The notes beneath the pieces were generated by a model. That model saw only the letters and a program-made list of their open reading frames with translations, did no database searches and was not told where the DNA came from. Made by a program: the position numbers and the translations under genes. 64,000 nucleotides of DNA. Origin: Azospirillum thermophilum. Its GTDB lineage: Bacteria; Pseudomonadota; Alphaproteobacteria; Azospirillales; Azospirillaceae. The stretch covers positions 175,001 through 239,000 of the forward strand of contig NZ_CP029352.1 of NCBI RefSeq assembly GCF_003130795.1. The letters are read 5' to 3'. Within the stretch, counting starts at the first letter, position 1. Every line of letters starts with the position of its first letter. Positions 41,460 through 50,587 of the stretch are shown in pieces.

Positions 41460-43170
41460 TCGAGCGATGGGGGGGCGTCCGCGGATCTCGTGGACGCAGA
41501 GGCGCGATGCCCGGCATTGCGGCATCGGCGGGTTGCTGCTTCTGGCGATGCTGCCCGGTGCGGCGTGGGCGCAGGGCCTTCCGCCCCAGACCCTTCCGCC
41601 CCAGACCCTTCCGCCTGCCGCCACGCCGAGCGTGATCGGTTCCGGCGGGGAGCGGCGGGAGGGGCCGGCGGAACCGCCGCCGCTGCAGGACGAGCCGCTG
41701 GTGGGCGGGCAGGGGTTGAACGGCCTGCCCCGCATCACCATTCGCGGCGGCGGATCCCGCTTCACGCTGAATGGCGTGGACTTCGATTCCTCCGGGCTGC
41801 TGGCGGTCGAGGAACTCCAGTCGGTGGCCGGACGCTACGTCGGACGCAGCCTGGGGTTCGACGACCTGCAGGAGATGGTGGACGCGGTCAACGCGCTCTA
41901 CGACGCGCATGGCCAGGCGGCCGCACGCGCCGTCCTGCCGCCCCAGAGGATCGAGGGCGGGCGGGTGCGCATCCAACTGGTGGAAGGGCGGCTGGACGGC
42001 GTCGCGGTGCTCGGCGACCCGGCGGTCGGCGCGGAGTATGTCCGCAACCGCGTCCGTGCCGAACGGGGCGCCGTGCTCGACACCCGGGCGCTGCATCGGG
42101 ACGTCCTGCGCTTCAACCTGACCAACGATGCGCAGCTCCGCGCGGCGCTGCAGCCCGGTCCGTCCTTCGGTCTGACCAACCTCGACCTCGCGGTGCTCGA
42201 ACCGCCTCGGGTGTCACTGGACCTGCTGGCGGACAACTATGGGTTCGAAGCGACCGGGCGCGGGCAGGGCGGGGTCCTGTTCCGGACCGGCAGCCTGTTC
42301 GCCGCGGGCGACCGGGTGATGCTGTACGCCTCGGGGTCGCGCGGGACGCGGATGGCGAACATCGCCTACAACCTGCCGGCCGGAACCGAAGGCGGGCGCA
42401 TCGGCTTCAGCGTCAGCGGAAGCCAGACCGAGATCGTGCAGGGGGACTACCGGGCCTATGACATCACCGGTGCGTCACGGGCGATATCGCTGAACGGCAG
42501 CCACCCGTTGTGGACCGGCGACAGCACGCTGCTGTCCGTCACCGGCGCGCTGACCCGCAGTCATGCGTCGAACAACATCGCCGACGTCTATGTCACGGGC
42601 ACCCGTGCCAACAAGGCGTCGGTCGGCCTTTCCCTCTACTACGGCGACGCGGAGACGTCGGTCCTGGTCTCGCCCCTGGCGGAGCTGGCCCGGCTGACCG
42701 AGACGCCCGGCGGCCGGCGGCGCACGGCGACCTTCTTCACCGGCGACGCGAGCGCCGTTCATCGCTTGTCCGCGCCCTGGACCGTCCAGGCCCGCGGCAG
42801 CTGGCAGCTCAGCACGGTGCGGGGGCTTCCCGGCAGCCAGCTCTTCCAGATCGGTGGGGCGACCTCCCTGCGCGCGCTGCCCCCCGGGGCGCTGACGGGC
42901 GACACCGGCGTCTACGGCCAGTTCGAGCTGCACTGGGACGCCTCGCCGCTGGCCAAGGGGCTGGACCTGTACGGCTTCTACGAGACCGGCCTGGTCCGGC
43001 CGGCCGGCGGCAACCGGGTCGCCATGTCCGATGCCGGCATCGGCGCGTCGCTCCGCCTTTCCGACCGGGTCTCCACCGATCTGGCGGTCGCCGCGCGGAT
43101 TCGCGACGGCGACGGCACGCCGATGGACCGCTATCGCCTGTATCTCCGAACCGTCTTCCACGTCTTTTGA
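41440..43170 (+). CDS. TpsB outer-membrane transporter (ShlB/FhaC/HecB family)
   Basis: 576 residues from the GTG at 41440; a GTG at 41446 or an ATG at 41467 are alternatives with no decisive ribosome-binding site. All keep the signal peptide GGLLLLAMLPGAAWAQG. Next is a proline-rich linker with a duplicated LPPQT, then a POTRA-like region (about 95-195: LPRITIRGGGSRFTLNGVDF; RIQLVEGRLDGVAVLG). The C-terminal beta-barrel ends in phenylalanine (FHVF) as outer-membrane proteins do. ATSLRALPPGALTGDTG corresponds to the conserved Omp85-superfamily loop motif. It overlaps the tpsA stop and is the dedicated exporter of the giant protein. Confidence 0.88.
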   Translation: MSVTVSDRAMGGRPRISWTQRRDARHCGIGGLLLLAMLPGAAWAQGLPPQTLPPQTLPPAATPSVIGSGGERREGPAEPPPLQDEPLVGGQGLNGLPRITIRGGGSRFTLNGVDFDSSGLLAVEELQSVAGRYVGRSLGFDDLQEMVDAVNALYDAHGQAAARAVLPPQRIEGGRVRIQLVEGRLDGVAVLGDPAVGAEYVRNRVRAERGAVLDTRALHRDVLRFNLTNDAQLRAALQPGPSFGLTNLDLAVLEPPRVSLDLLADNYGFEATGRGQGGVLFRTGSLFAAGDRVMLYASGSRGTRMANIAYNLPAGTEGGRIGFSVSGSQTEIVQGDYRAYDITGASRAISLNGSHPLWTGDSTLLSVTGALTRSHASNNIADVYVTGTRANKASVGLSLYYGDAETSVLVSPLAELARLTETPGGRRRTATFFTGDASAVHRLSAPWTVQARGSWQLSTVRGLPGSQLFQIGGATSLRALPPGALTGDTGVYGQFELHWDASPLAKGLDLYGFYETGLVRPAGGNRVAMSDAGIGASLRLSDRVSTDLAVAARIRDGDGTPMDRYRLYLRTVFHVF

Positions 43171-43219
43171 CGCAGCTCCTCCGACACTCCGTTCACCGAT
43201 GCGCACCAGAAGGGTTTCC

Positions 43220-43960
43220 ATGATGAACAAGACGCTTGTGGCCCTGTTCGCCACCGCCGCGCTGGTGGTCGGCCTGGCCGATCACGGTCCGGCTTTCGCC
43301 GCTGCCGGCACGCCGTCCAACACCGGCACGACCTCCGCCGGCGGTTCCGCCGCGCCCGCGAAGGAGGACGGCGCCAAGCCGGTCCCGGCCACCGTCGAAG
43401 GGTTCCGGTCCGCGAAGTTCGGGATGGGTGAGGAGGATTTGCGCAAGGCGATCCGCGCCGACTTCGGCGTGAAGGACACGGACATCGAACGGGCCGAGAA
43501 TCCGGTCGAACGGACCACCGCGCTGTCGGTGACGGTGAAGGATCTTCTGCCGGGCGGCGGCCCGGCGCGGGTCAGCTACATCCTGGGCTACGCGACCAAG
43601 AAGCTGATCCACGTCAACGTGCTGTGGGCGCGCGACCTGGGCGATACGCCGAACGAGACGCTGCTGGCCAACGCCTCCACGCTGCAGGCCTATCTGAGCG
43701 AGCAGCCTTTCCAGCCGGACAATGTGGCGATGAACGCGCCGCTGCCCGACGGATCGGTCCTCCTGTTCCGTGGCAGCGATGCCAGGTCGCGAGTCGTGCT
43801 CTTGACGGTGAGCGGTCTCGCCCGTCAGGCGGAGCCCGGGAAGAAGCCCGGCGCCAAAGGTGCCGGCAAGGAGGCGGAGGACAGGCCGGTGATCCGGTTG
43901 TCCTACATCGCCAACCCGGCCGAGCCGGACATCTTCCGCGTGAAGCCCGGGCAGTTCTGA
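43220..43960 (+). CDS. Periplasmic protein of unknown function downstream of tpsB
   Basis: 246 residues from 43220 (MMNKTLVALFATAALVVG), preceded by agaaggg. A signal peptide ending near AFAAA is followed by a Gly/Ser/Thr/Pro-rich stretch, then a folded region beginning VEGFRSAKFGMGEEDLRKAI. I do not recognise the family. The text FGMGEEDLRKAIRADFGVKD resembles periplasmic proteins described only as domains of unknown function. The gene lies between the TpsB transporter and a histidine kinase and ends four bases before the latter, so it may assist export of the exoprotein or feed a signal to the kinase. Both ideas are inference from position. Confidence 0.7.
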   Translation: MMNKTLVALFATAALVVGLADHGPAFAAAGTPSNTGTTSAGGSAAPAKEDGAKPVPATVEGFRSAKFGMGEEDLRKAIRADFGVKDTDIERAENPVERTTALSVTVKDLLPGGGPARVSYILGYATKKLIHVNVLWARDLGDTPNETLLANASTLQAYLSEQPFQPDNVAMNAPLPDGSVLLFRGSDARSRVVLLTVSGLARQAEPGKKPGAKGAGKEAEDRPVIRLSYIANPAEPDIFRVKPGQF

Positions 43961-43964
43961 CGCC

Positions 43965-46871
43965 GTGCGGCGGGGTGTGGCTTGGCTGCCGGGACTTGCC
44001 CTGGCGGTCTGCATCGTTGCCGGAGCTGCGCCGCTCGGGGCGGAGGGCGACGGGGCCGTCCGCGGCGGCGTCCTCGACCTGCGCGGCGGTGTGCCGAAGG
44101 AGCGTGCGCTGGCGCTCGATGGGGAATGGCTCGTCTCCTGGGGACGGCTGGCGGGGGCCGAGACCGGCTTGGGGCCGGGCGCCGTGGCGATGCCCCCGCC
44201 GCGCCCCGACGGCTGGACCACCGCCCGGCTGCCCGGCGTCTGGAACGGCCAGCCCCGACCGGACGGCACGGCGATGGGGTCGGTGGGGGTGGCGACCTAC
44301 CGGCTTTTCATCCTGTTGCCGGAGGATGGGGTCGCCTACACCGTCCAGGTGCCCCTGGTGAAGTCGGCGTCGCGGGTGTGGCTGAACGGCTCTCCGGTGG
44401 CTGCGGCCGGACGGCCTGCGATGATCGCCTCCGCAGAGACCGCGCAGACGGCCACCCGGTTCGTCACCCTGCCGGCCGGTGAGGCCGCGGGCGAAGGGGC
44501 ACGGGTCGCCGACCTCGCCATCGAGGTGTCGAACCACTTTCACCACGAGGGCGGCATCGGTTCGAGTCCGCGGCTTGCGGCAGGCGACTTCCTCCAGCGG
44601 GCCTGGACGCTGCGCCAGCTGGTCTCGGCCGGCGTGGTGCTGTCGCTGTTCCTGCTGGCGGCCTATGTCGCGGCCTTCGCACGGCGGGGAGAGCGGTCGG
44701 CCTATTATCTGATGACCGGCCTGCTGGCGGCGAGCGCGGTGCGCATGCTGTGCACCAGCGAGCTGCTCACCACGGTCTTCCCCGCCGTGGACGCGTCGCT
44801 GGCATACCGGCTCGAATATCTGCCGATCTACCTGTTCTGGCCGATATATTTCCATGCCCTGGACCATCTGCTGCCGGGATGCCTGAACCGGCGGGTCGGG
44901 CGGGCGATGGACCTGCTGGGAGGAGCCGGGGTCTTGTTCGTCCTGGTGGCCGACCCGATGGTCTTCACCCGCTTCCGCGACGTGGCGAGCGCGCTGCTCG
45001 GCCTGTCGATCCTCTATTTCATCGCCCGCATCGCCGCCGCCGCCCGGCAGCGGCGCTACGGGGCCTGGGTGCTGGGCGTGGGGGCGGTGCTGTTCATGGC
45101 CTCGGTCGTCCACGACGCCATGATGTATGCCCACCTGTTCGACAGTGTCGATCTTGCCCCGTTCGGCGAGCTGGCCTTTCTGTTCATGCACGCCCTGGTC
45201 CTGGGGCGCCGGGTGATGCGGGCCTTCGACGACGTGCGGAACCTGTCGACCGAGCTTGCCGCTTTGAACGAGGGTCTGGAGCGGCAGGTGCAGGACCGCA
45301 CCGAGGCGTTGCGGCGGCAGTCGGCCATCGTCGAATCGGTCCTGCGCGAGGCCAAGGAGCGGGCGGAGGATGACGCGGCCGTGAAGACGCGCTTCCTCGC
45401 CCATCTCAGTCACGAGGTGCGCACGCCGCTGAACGCCGTCCTGGGCATGGTCCGGCTGATGCAGCGGGACTCCCTGTCGGCGGGGCAGGCCGACCGGCTG
45501 CGGGTCATCGACGGGGCCGGGCGGCAGCTGGTCGCCTTGCTGGACGAGGTGCTTGAGCTGTCGCGGCTGGAGGCGGGCCGGGTGATGCTGGCGCTCGAAC
45601 CGAACGACGTTCCGGGGCTGGTCCGCGACGCCGTGGCGCTGTGCCGGCCGTCGGCGGCCGACAAGGGGCTGGACGTCACGCTGACCATCGGGAAGGCCGT
45701 CGGTTGCTGGTACCTCGTCGACGGGCGCCGGCTGCACCAGATCCTGCTGAACCTTCTGTCGAACGCGATCAAATTCACGCCCCGGGGCTCCATCTCCGTG
45801 ACGCTGGACCTCGGCGCGGAGGCCGCGCCGCAGGGCGAGGGACATCGGCGGCTGGTCCTCTCGGTGGCCGACAGCGGCCCCGGCGTGCCGGACGCGGCCA
45901 AGGCGACCATCTTCGATGCCTTTACCCGCCTGGAGAGCGCGGGGCTGGCCAAGGGCAGCGGTCTCGGCCTTGCCATCGCGCGGGGGCTGGTGGAGGCGCT
46001 GGGCGGGACGATCCGGGTCGCCGACCGGCCGGGGGGCGGCGCGCTGTTCACGGTCGAGCTTCCGGTCACGGCTGCCGGCGAACCCGCGGCGCCGGCCCGT
46101 GAAGCGGTGCCGGAGGTGCCCGCGCTCGACATCCTGATGGTGGAGGATGCGCCCGAGAACCGCGCCGTCCTGCGCGCCTTTCTTGCCGCCGGCGGCCACC
46201 GGGTGACGGAGACGGACCGCGCGGAAGAGGCGGTGCGGCTTCTTCTGGCGCGCCGGCGCTTCGACGTGATCCTGATGGACATCCGGCTCGCCGGGATGAG
46301 CGGCCTGGAGGCGGCCCGCCGCATCCGCGCGCTGCCCGACGAGGCGGCGGCCCTGACCCCGATCATCGCCGTCACCGCCAACGTTTCGTCGGCCGACGAG
46401 GTGGACTATCGGGCGGCGGGCATCGACGATCTCCTTCCCAAGCCTCTCGACCCCGACCGCCTGGCCGCGGCCTTGGCCCGCTTCGCGCCCGCCGGCCCGG
46501 CGGCGGCCCTGCGGGCCTCATCGACCGGCCGCCAAGCGCCCCGGCTGGCGGAGACCATCGCTCTGGACCGGCTGGGCGCGCTGCTGGATCTGTTCGCCGC
46601 CACCTGCCGGGAGCAGCGCGCGGCGCTGGCCGCGGCGGACCGGGCGGGGGACGGCGCATGGCTGGCCGCCATCGCCCACCGGCTGAAGGGCTCGGCCGCG
46701 ACCTACGGGTTTCCCGCGCTCGCCAACGCCGCGGCGTCGCTGGACAGGGCCGTGCGGAGCGACGGGCCGGCGGGTGCCCCGCTCGCCGACCGGGTGCGCG
46801 CGGTGGACGCGGAGTTGAGAGCCGTGCTGGAGGCGCTGGACGCGCGTCGTCGAGCCCCGGCGGATGGTTAG
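43965..46871 (+). CDS. Hybrid sensor histidine kinase (7TMR-DISM type) with receiver and HPt domains
   Basis: 968 residues from a GTG at 43965. A signal-like N-terminus is followed by a periplasmic beta-rich domain (about 25-210) with GEWLVSWGRL and the jelly-roll-like PLVKSASRVWLNG. About seven membrane segments (220-410) follow, together a 7TMR-DISM sensor. The kinase core has the HisKA box FLAHLSHEVRTPLNA (histidine near 483), LLNLLSNAIKFTPRG and SGLGLAIARGLVEALGG. The receiver has ILMDIRLAGMSG (aspartate near 770) and the HPt domain has AIAHRLKGSAATYG (histidine near 904). It starts four bases after the periplasmic protein gene and so belongs to the exoprotein transcription unit. Confidence 0.88.
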   Translation: MRRGVAWLPGLALAVCIVAGAAPLGAEGDGAVRGGVLDLRGGVPKERALALDGEWLVSWGRLAGAETGLGPGAVAMPPPRPDGWTTARLPGVWNGQPRPDGTAMGSVGVATYRLFILLPEDGVAYTVQVPLVKSASRVWLNGSPVAAAGRPAMIASAETAQTATRFVTLPAGEAAGEGARVADLAIEVSNHFHHEGGIGSSPRLAAGDFLQRAWTLRQLVSAGVVLSLFLLAAYVAAFARRGERSAYYLMTGLLAASAVRMLCTSELLTTVFPAVDASLAYRLEYLPIYLFWPIYFHALDHLLPGCLNRRVGRAMDLLGGAGVLFVLVADPMVFTRFRDVASALLGLSILYFIARIAAAARQRRYGAWVLGVGAVLFMASVVHDAMMYAHLFDSVDLAPFGELAFLFMHALVLGRRVMRAFDDVRNLSTELAALNEGLERQVQDRTEALRRQSAIVESVLREAKERAEDDAAVKTRFLAHLSHEVRTPLNAVLGMVRLMQRDSLSAGQADRLRVIDGAGRQLVALLDEVLELSRLEAGRVMLALEPNDVPGLVRDAVALCRPSAADKGLDVTLTIGKAVGCWYLVDGRRLHQILLNLLSNAIKFTPRGSISVTLDLGAEAAPQGEGHRRLVLSVADSGPGVPDAAKATIFDAFTRLESAGLAKGSGLGLAIARGLVEALGGTIRVADRPGGGALFTVELPVTAAGEPAAPAREAVPEVPALDILMVEDAPENRAVLRAFLAAGGHRVTETDRAEEAVRLLLARRRFDVILMDIRLAGMSGLEAARRIRALPDEAAALTPIIAVTANVSSADEVDYRAAGIDDLLPKPLDPDRLAAALARFAPAGPAAALRASSTGRQAPRLAETIALDRLGALLDLFAATCREQRAALAAADRAGDGAWLAAIAHRLKGSAATYGFPALANAAASLDRAVRSDGPAGAPLADRVRAVDAELRAVLEALDARRRAPADG

Positions 46872-46920
46872 GCACCGGGACGCCCGGCCCTTGCTGGGAG
46901 TCCGGCCAGTCGGACCCGGC

Positions 46921-47616
46921 TCAATCGGACTCCGGCGCACTCTCCGACAATGCGTAGCCGACCCCGCGCACGGTGACGATCGGCGCCGGCCGGCCATCGT
47001 CGCTCCTCATCTTGCGCCGCAGCCGCATGACCAGCATGTCGACCGTGTGCTCGCTGACGTTGTCCCGGTCCCGGTTGCTGATGACGTCGAGCAGGTACTC
47101 CCGATTGACCGGATTGGGCCGCATCGCCGCCAGCGCCGCCAGCACGTTGAATTCGCCGGTGGTCAGCGCCTGGAAGGACCCGTCCGGACGGAACAGCGCA
47201 CGGCGCACGAGGTCCAGCGTCCATCCGTCGAAACGCAGGTAGGAGTCGTGGGATTTCCGACGCAGCAGGTTTCGCACCCGGGCCAGAAGCTCCCGCGGGT
47301 CGACCGGCTTGGTGACGTAGTCGTCGCCTGCGTCCTCCAACGCGCCGATCCGGTCCTCGTCGTCGGTGTGGACCGTGACGAACATGAGACCCGTCCGGTC
47401 GCGGATGTGCAGGCTCCGCGCCAGTTCCAGCCCGTTGGCATCGGGCAGATTGATGTCGAGGAGCACCAAGTCCGGATGCTCCTCGGTCAGCAGGCGCTGC
47501 ATCGTCGCCGCATCGGGGGCATGCAGGACGCGGTACCCGGCGTCGGCCAGACAGCCCGCGTACAATTCGCGAAGCTCGGCCGCATCCTCCACCACCAGAA
47601 CCGTGGCTTGTGCCAT
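46921..47616 (-). CDS. OmpR-family response regulator
   Basis: 231 residues from 47616 (MAQATVLVVEDAAELRELY), chosen over an in-frame ATG 24 bases upstream because ggaga precedes it at good spacing. The receiver domain (1-120) has the phosphorylation aspartate in LVLLDINLPDANG and the lysine in DDYVTKPVDPREL. The winged-helix DNA-binding domain follows, with LTTGEFNVLAALA and SEHTVDMLVMRLRRKM. It lies between two hybrid kinases, convergent with the first and divergent from the second. Neither kinase has its own output domain, so this regulator is the obvious end point of both phosphorelays. The target genes are unknown. Confidence 0.9.
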   Translation of the reverse strand: MAQATVLVVEDAAELRELYAGCLADAGYRVLHAPDAATMQRLLTEEHPDLVLLDINLPDANGLELARSLHIRDRTGLMFVTVHTDDEDRIGALEDAGDDYVTKPVDPRELLARVRNLLRRKSHDSYLRFDGWTLDLVRRALFRPDGSFQALTTGEFNVLAALAAMRPNPVNREYLLDVISNRDRDNVSEHTVDMLVMRLRRKMRSDDGRPAPIVTVRGVGYALSESAPESD

Positions 47617-47765
47617 CCCGTCTCCAAAGGTTGCGGCCATACAGACACGAGCAAAAATGCCTACGTGCCAAAACCCTATCGTGCTGGCAATCGAAATTTG
47701 TCGTCACCAGTCAGGTCGCTTCTATCATACAACGGTGCGTCGACAAGGAGCAAGACGGCTTCATC

Positions 47766-49388
47766 ATGGCCAGAACCATCCGCTTCGCGCAGCTTTTTGC
47801 GCTGTCTGCCCTTTTTGCCATCGCTTATCATCTCGGCGCCTTGGCCAGTGTGCGGATCGCGCGGATTCCCGAGGCCAACTGGACCGTGATCTGGCTGAGC
47901 TCCGGTATCGGGCTGCTGTGCGTGCGGGCGATCGGGTCGGCGGGGCTGGCGGCGATAGGGGCGGCGGCGTTGGCGACCTCCACCGTCTATTATGCCGTGC
48001 GTCTTGGCCTGCCTTGGCCGCAGGCGCCCGTGGCGATCCTGTCGACCGCGGCGCTGGACCTGCTGCAGGTGTGGATGGCGGCGCAGGCCGACCGGCGGCT
48101 CGGCCACTGGCCGGTGGACGGGCGGATCGAGGGGACCTATGGGCGGATGGTCACCTACCTTCTGCGGGTGTGCCTGCTGCCGCCCCTGGTGACCTGCACG
48201 CTGCTGGTCGTGAAGGATCCGCTGCTCGGGATCGGCAGTCTGAGCCCCGACGGCAGCGTCACCGGCATGCTGATGAAGATCTTCATCGTGGTGACGGGCA
48301 ACGCGCTGGGATTGTTCCTGCTGGGGCCGCTGGCCGCGCTGTGGGATCGCCGGCAGGCGTTGAGGGCGGCCGGGCCGGAACTGCTGGTGATGCTGGCGCT
48401 CGTCCCGTTGCCCGTGCTGCTGTCCACCCTGGCGATCCCGCACGTCGCCATCCTGGCGTTCGCGGTGGCGCTGATGGTGGCGGTGCGGCATGGGCTGGCC
48501 GGCTCGGTTCTGGCGGTCCTGGTGCTGACCCTGACCACGGTCGCCACCGTGGCCGCCAAGGCCGGCCCCTTTCCGGTCGATCAGGCGGGAATGACGATGT
48601 TCGGCTTCGCGCTGGTGATCGTGGTGTTGGGGGTGACCTTCCATTTCGTCGGCCTGGCTGTGGACACGCTGGCGCATCAGCAGGCGAACCTGGAGCGGCT
48701 GGTCGCCGCGCGCACGCAGGCTCTTGAGCGGAAGAGCGCCGAGTTGGCCGCCCTGGCCGATCGGAAGACGGCCTTCCTCGCCTGGCTGAGCCATGAGGTG
48801 CGCACGCCGCTGAACGCCATCCTGGGCATGGTGCGGCTGATGCGGCGCGATGGTCCGGGGCCGGATCACCAACGTCGGCTGGGCATCGCGGAAACGGCGG
48901 GGCGTCATCTGGTCCGGCTGCTCGACGATGTGCTGGAGCTGTCGCGCCTGGAGGCGGAGGCGGTGACCCTGGCACCGGAGCCGGCCGACGCGCGCGCCCT
49001 GATCGGCGAGGTGGCCACGATCCTGCAGCCCGAGGCCGAGGCGAAGGGCCTGCGCCTGGCCGTCGTCGTCAGCCCGACGCTTCGGCCGGCCTATCGCCTG
49101 GATCCGCTCCGGCTGCGCCAGCTGCTGTTCAACCTGATTGCCAACGCCATCAAATTCACCGACGCCGGCATGATCATCGTGCGGCTGGGCACCGAAGACA
49201 CTCCCGACGGCACCCGGCTGGTCCTGGAGGTCGAAGACACCGGCCCCGGTGTGCCCGAGAGCGCGCGGGACAGCATCTTCGATGCCTACGACCGTGCCGG
49301 GGCGGGGGACTCGCGGTCGGACGGCACCGGCCTGGGCCTGGCCATCGTGCGGCAGATCGTCGAGCGGATGGGGGGACGGTCGGGGTGA
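47766..49388 (+). CDS. Hybrid sensor histidine kinase, sensor and kinase part (split by a frameshift)
   Basis: 540 residues from 47766 (MARTIRFAQLFALSALFAIA). The N-terminal 300 residues form about eight membrane segments of the MASE1 type (AYHLGALASVRIARIPEANW; WTVIWLSSGIGLL). HisKA follows (FLAWLSHEVRTPLNAILGM), then the ATPase domain (LFNLIANAIKFTDAG; GTGLGLAIVRQIVERMGG). The frame then ends in RSG and a stop where kinases usually continue GGTVGV. One extra G in the six-G run at 49370-49375 gives MGGTVGVTTGRSGGALFRL and joins it to the receiver/HPt ORF as one 828-residue protein. It is divergent from the response regulator. Confidence 0.85.
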   Translation: MARTIRFAQLFALSALFAIAYHLGALASVRIARIPEANWTVIWLSSGIGLLCVRAIGSAGLAAIGAAALATSTVYYAVRLGLPWPQAPVAILSTAALDLLQVWMAAQADRRLGHWPVDGRIEGTYGRMVTYLLRVCLLPPLVTCTLLVVKDPLLGIGSLSPDGSVTGMLMKIFIVVTGNALGLFLLGPLAALWDRRQALRAAGPELLVMLALVPLPVLLSTLAIPHVAILAFAVALMVAVRHGLAGSVLAVLVLTLTTVATVAAKAGPFPVDQAGMTMFGFALVIVVLGVTFHFVGLAVDTLAHQQANLERLVAARTQALERKSAELAALADRKTAFLAWLSHEVRTPLNAILGMVRLMRRDGPGPDHQRRLGIAETAGRHLVRLLDDVLELSRLEAEAVTLAPEPADARALIGEVATILQPEAEAKGLRLAVVVSPTLRPAYRLDPLRLRQLLFNLIANAIKFTDAGMIIVRLGTEDTPDGTRLVLEVEDTGPGVPESARDSIFDAYDRAGAGDSRSDGTGLGLAIVRQIVERMGGRSG

Positions 49389-50251
49389 CCACCGGCCGCA
49401 GCGGCGGCGCCTTGTTCCGCCTGTCCATTCCGGCGACCACGGCCGTGGCGGAGCCGGCACGCCCGCACGCCGATGCGGACGGGCTGCGGGCCGCCCGCTG
49501 CGGATTGTTGCCCGTGCCCCCGATGGACATCCTTCTGGTGGAGGACGGGCCGGAGAACCGCATGGTCATCATGGAATGGCTGGCCCCCGGCGGTCACCGG
49601 ATCACCTGCGCCGCCAGCGGGGAAGAGGCCCTGCGCGCGGTGGCGGAGCGGCCGTTCGATCTGATCCTGATGGACATCCGCCTGGAAGGCATGGACGGGA
49701 CGGAGGCCGCCCGGCGCATCCGCGCCTTGCCGGACGAGACATCGGCGATGACGCCCATCATCGCCCTGACCGCCAACGCCAGTTTGAAGGACCGGGAGAC
49801 CTACACCGCCGCCGGCATCGACGAGGTGCTCACCAAGCCCGTGAACCCCGATGCGCTGACCGACGCCCTGGCCCGGCACGCCCCGTCCGGCGCCTGCCGG
49901 GCCGGACCGATGGAAGAGTCCCAGGCCGGTGACGCTCCGGCTCCGGTTTCGGCCCTGGCCCCGGCGGTCGCGGAGCGGCTCGCCTCTCTCTTCGTCACGG
50001 TGGCGCATGGCCTGGACGCGGCGTTGTGCGACGCCCAGAAGGCGGGCGACCGGGACGAGATGGAGCGCATCGCCCATCGCCTGCGCGGGTCCGCCGGCAC
50101 CTATGGCTACCCGCGGCTGGCCGGTGCCGCGGCGGCCCTTGAACGGGATCTGCGGCACGGGGTCGACGGCGAGCGCTTGATGACCGCGGTGGCCGAGGTT
50201 CGTGCTGCGCTGGGGAGCGTCGTGGGCGTCGGCGCAGGCAACGTCCGCTGA
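49385..50251 (+). CDS. Receiver and HPt part of the second hybrid kinase (split by a frameshift)
   Basis: 288 residues opening with the last strand of the kinase ATPase domain (TGRSGGALFRLSIP). A receiver follows: MDILLVEDGPENRMVIMEWL, phosphorylation site ILMDIRLEGMDG, and VLTKPVNPDAL. An HPt domain comes next with ERIAHRLRGSAGTYGYPRL. The nominal GTG start overlaps the previous stop and has no good ribosome-binding site. That supports this being the second half of the upstream kinase rather than a separate gene. If the break is real, the cell would have a kinase without its phosphorelay tail. Confidence 0.83.
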   Translation: MTTGRSGGALFRLSIPATTAVAEPARPHADADGLRAARCGLLPVPPMDILLVEDGPENRMVIMEWLAPGGHRITCAASGEEALRAVAERPFDLILMDIRLEGMDGTEAARRIRALPDETSAMTPIIALTANASLKDRETYTAAGIDEVLTKPVNPDALTDALARHAPSGACRAGPMEESQAGDAPAPVSALAPAVAERLASLFVTVAHGLDAALCDAQKAGDRDEMERIAHRLRGSAGTYGYPRLAGAAAALERDLRHGVDGERLMTAVAEVRAALGSVVGVGAGNVR

Positions 50252-50587
50252 CCGTGCTGCAGGGAGAGAGTTTACGCCGGCTTCTGCTTGTTCATGCCGG
50301 AAAGCAGGCGGCTTGGATGAGGCGGTCGAACATGGCGTCTGCGGGCTTCGGCGCCGGAACCATTCCGATGCGCGGAGAACCCTGCGCCGCCGAGGGGTTG
50401 ACGCCGCCGCCGTCGCACCCTTCCATCCGGCCACCGCCTGCTCCCCCGAGATGCGTTGGGTGCGACGGGATCATCCTGCCCCGACCTGGGTCCGCCGGTA
50501 TGCCTGTGCGAACCACCGAACCGGGGCAGGACCATATCGAGCATTGACCGGGCCGGTGTCCGGCAGGCCCCTGCCGGGCCACGGTCA
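50252..50587. other. Gene-free stretch between the kinase and the LacI regulator
   Basis: Nothing convincing is encoded here. Open frames on both strands lack family features. The two flanking genes converge, so terminators are expected, but no clear stem with a U-tract was found. Confidence 0.45.

Noticed and set aside
34290..41765. A 2491-residue open frame antisense to the end of TpsA
   Set aside because: Same cause as the longer antisense frame; its repeats only mirror the tandem repeats of the sense gene.
46900..46915. GTCCG-N6-CGGAC stem between convergent genes as a terminator
   Set aside because: Only 5 bp with no U-tract on either side; too weak to call.
50272..50547. Small overlapping ORFs between the kinase and the LacI gene
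   Set aside because: They lie opposite each other in GC-rich sequence, lack ribosome-binding sites and resemble nothing I know.
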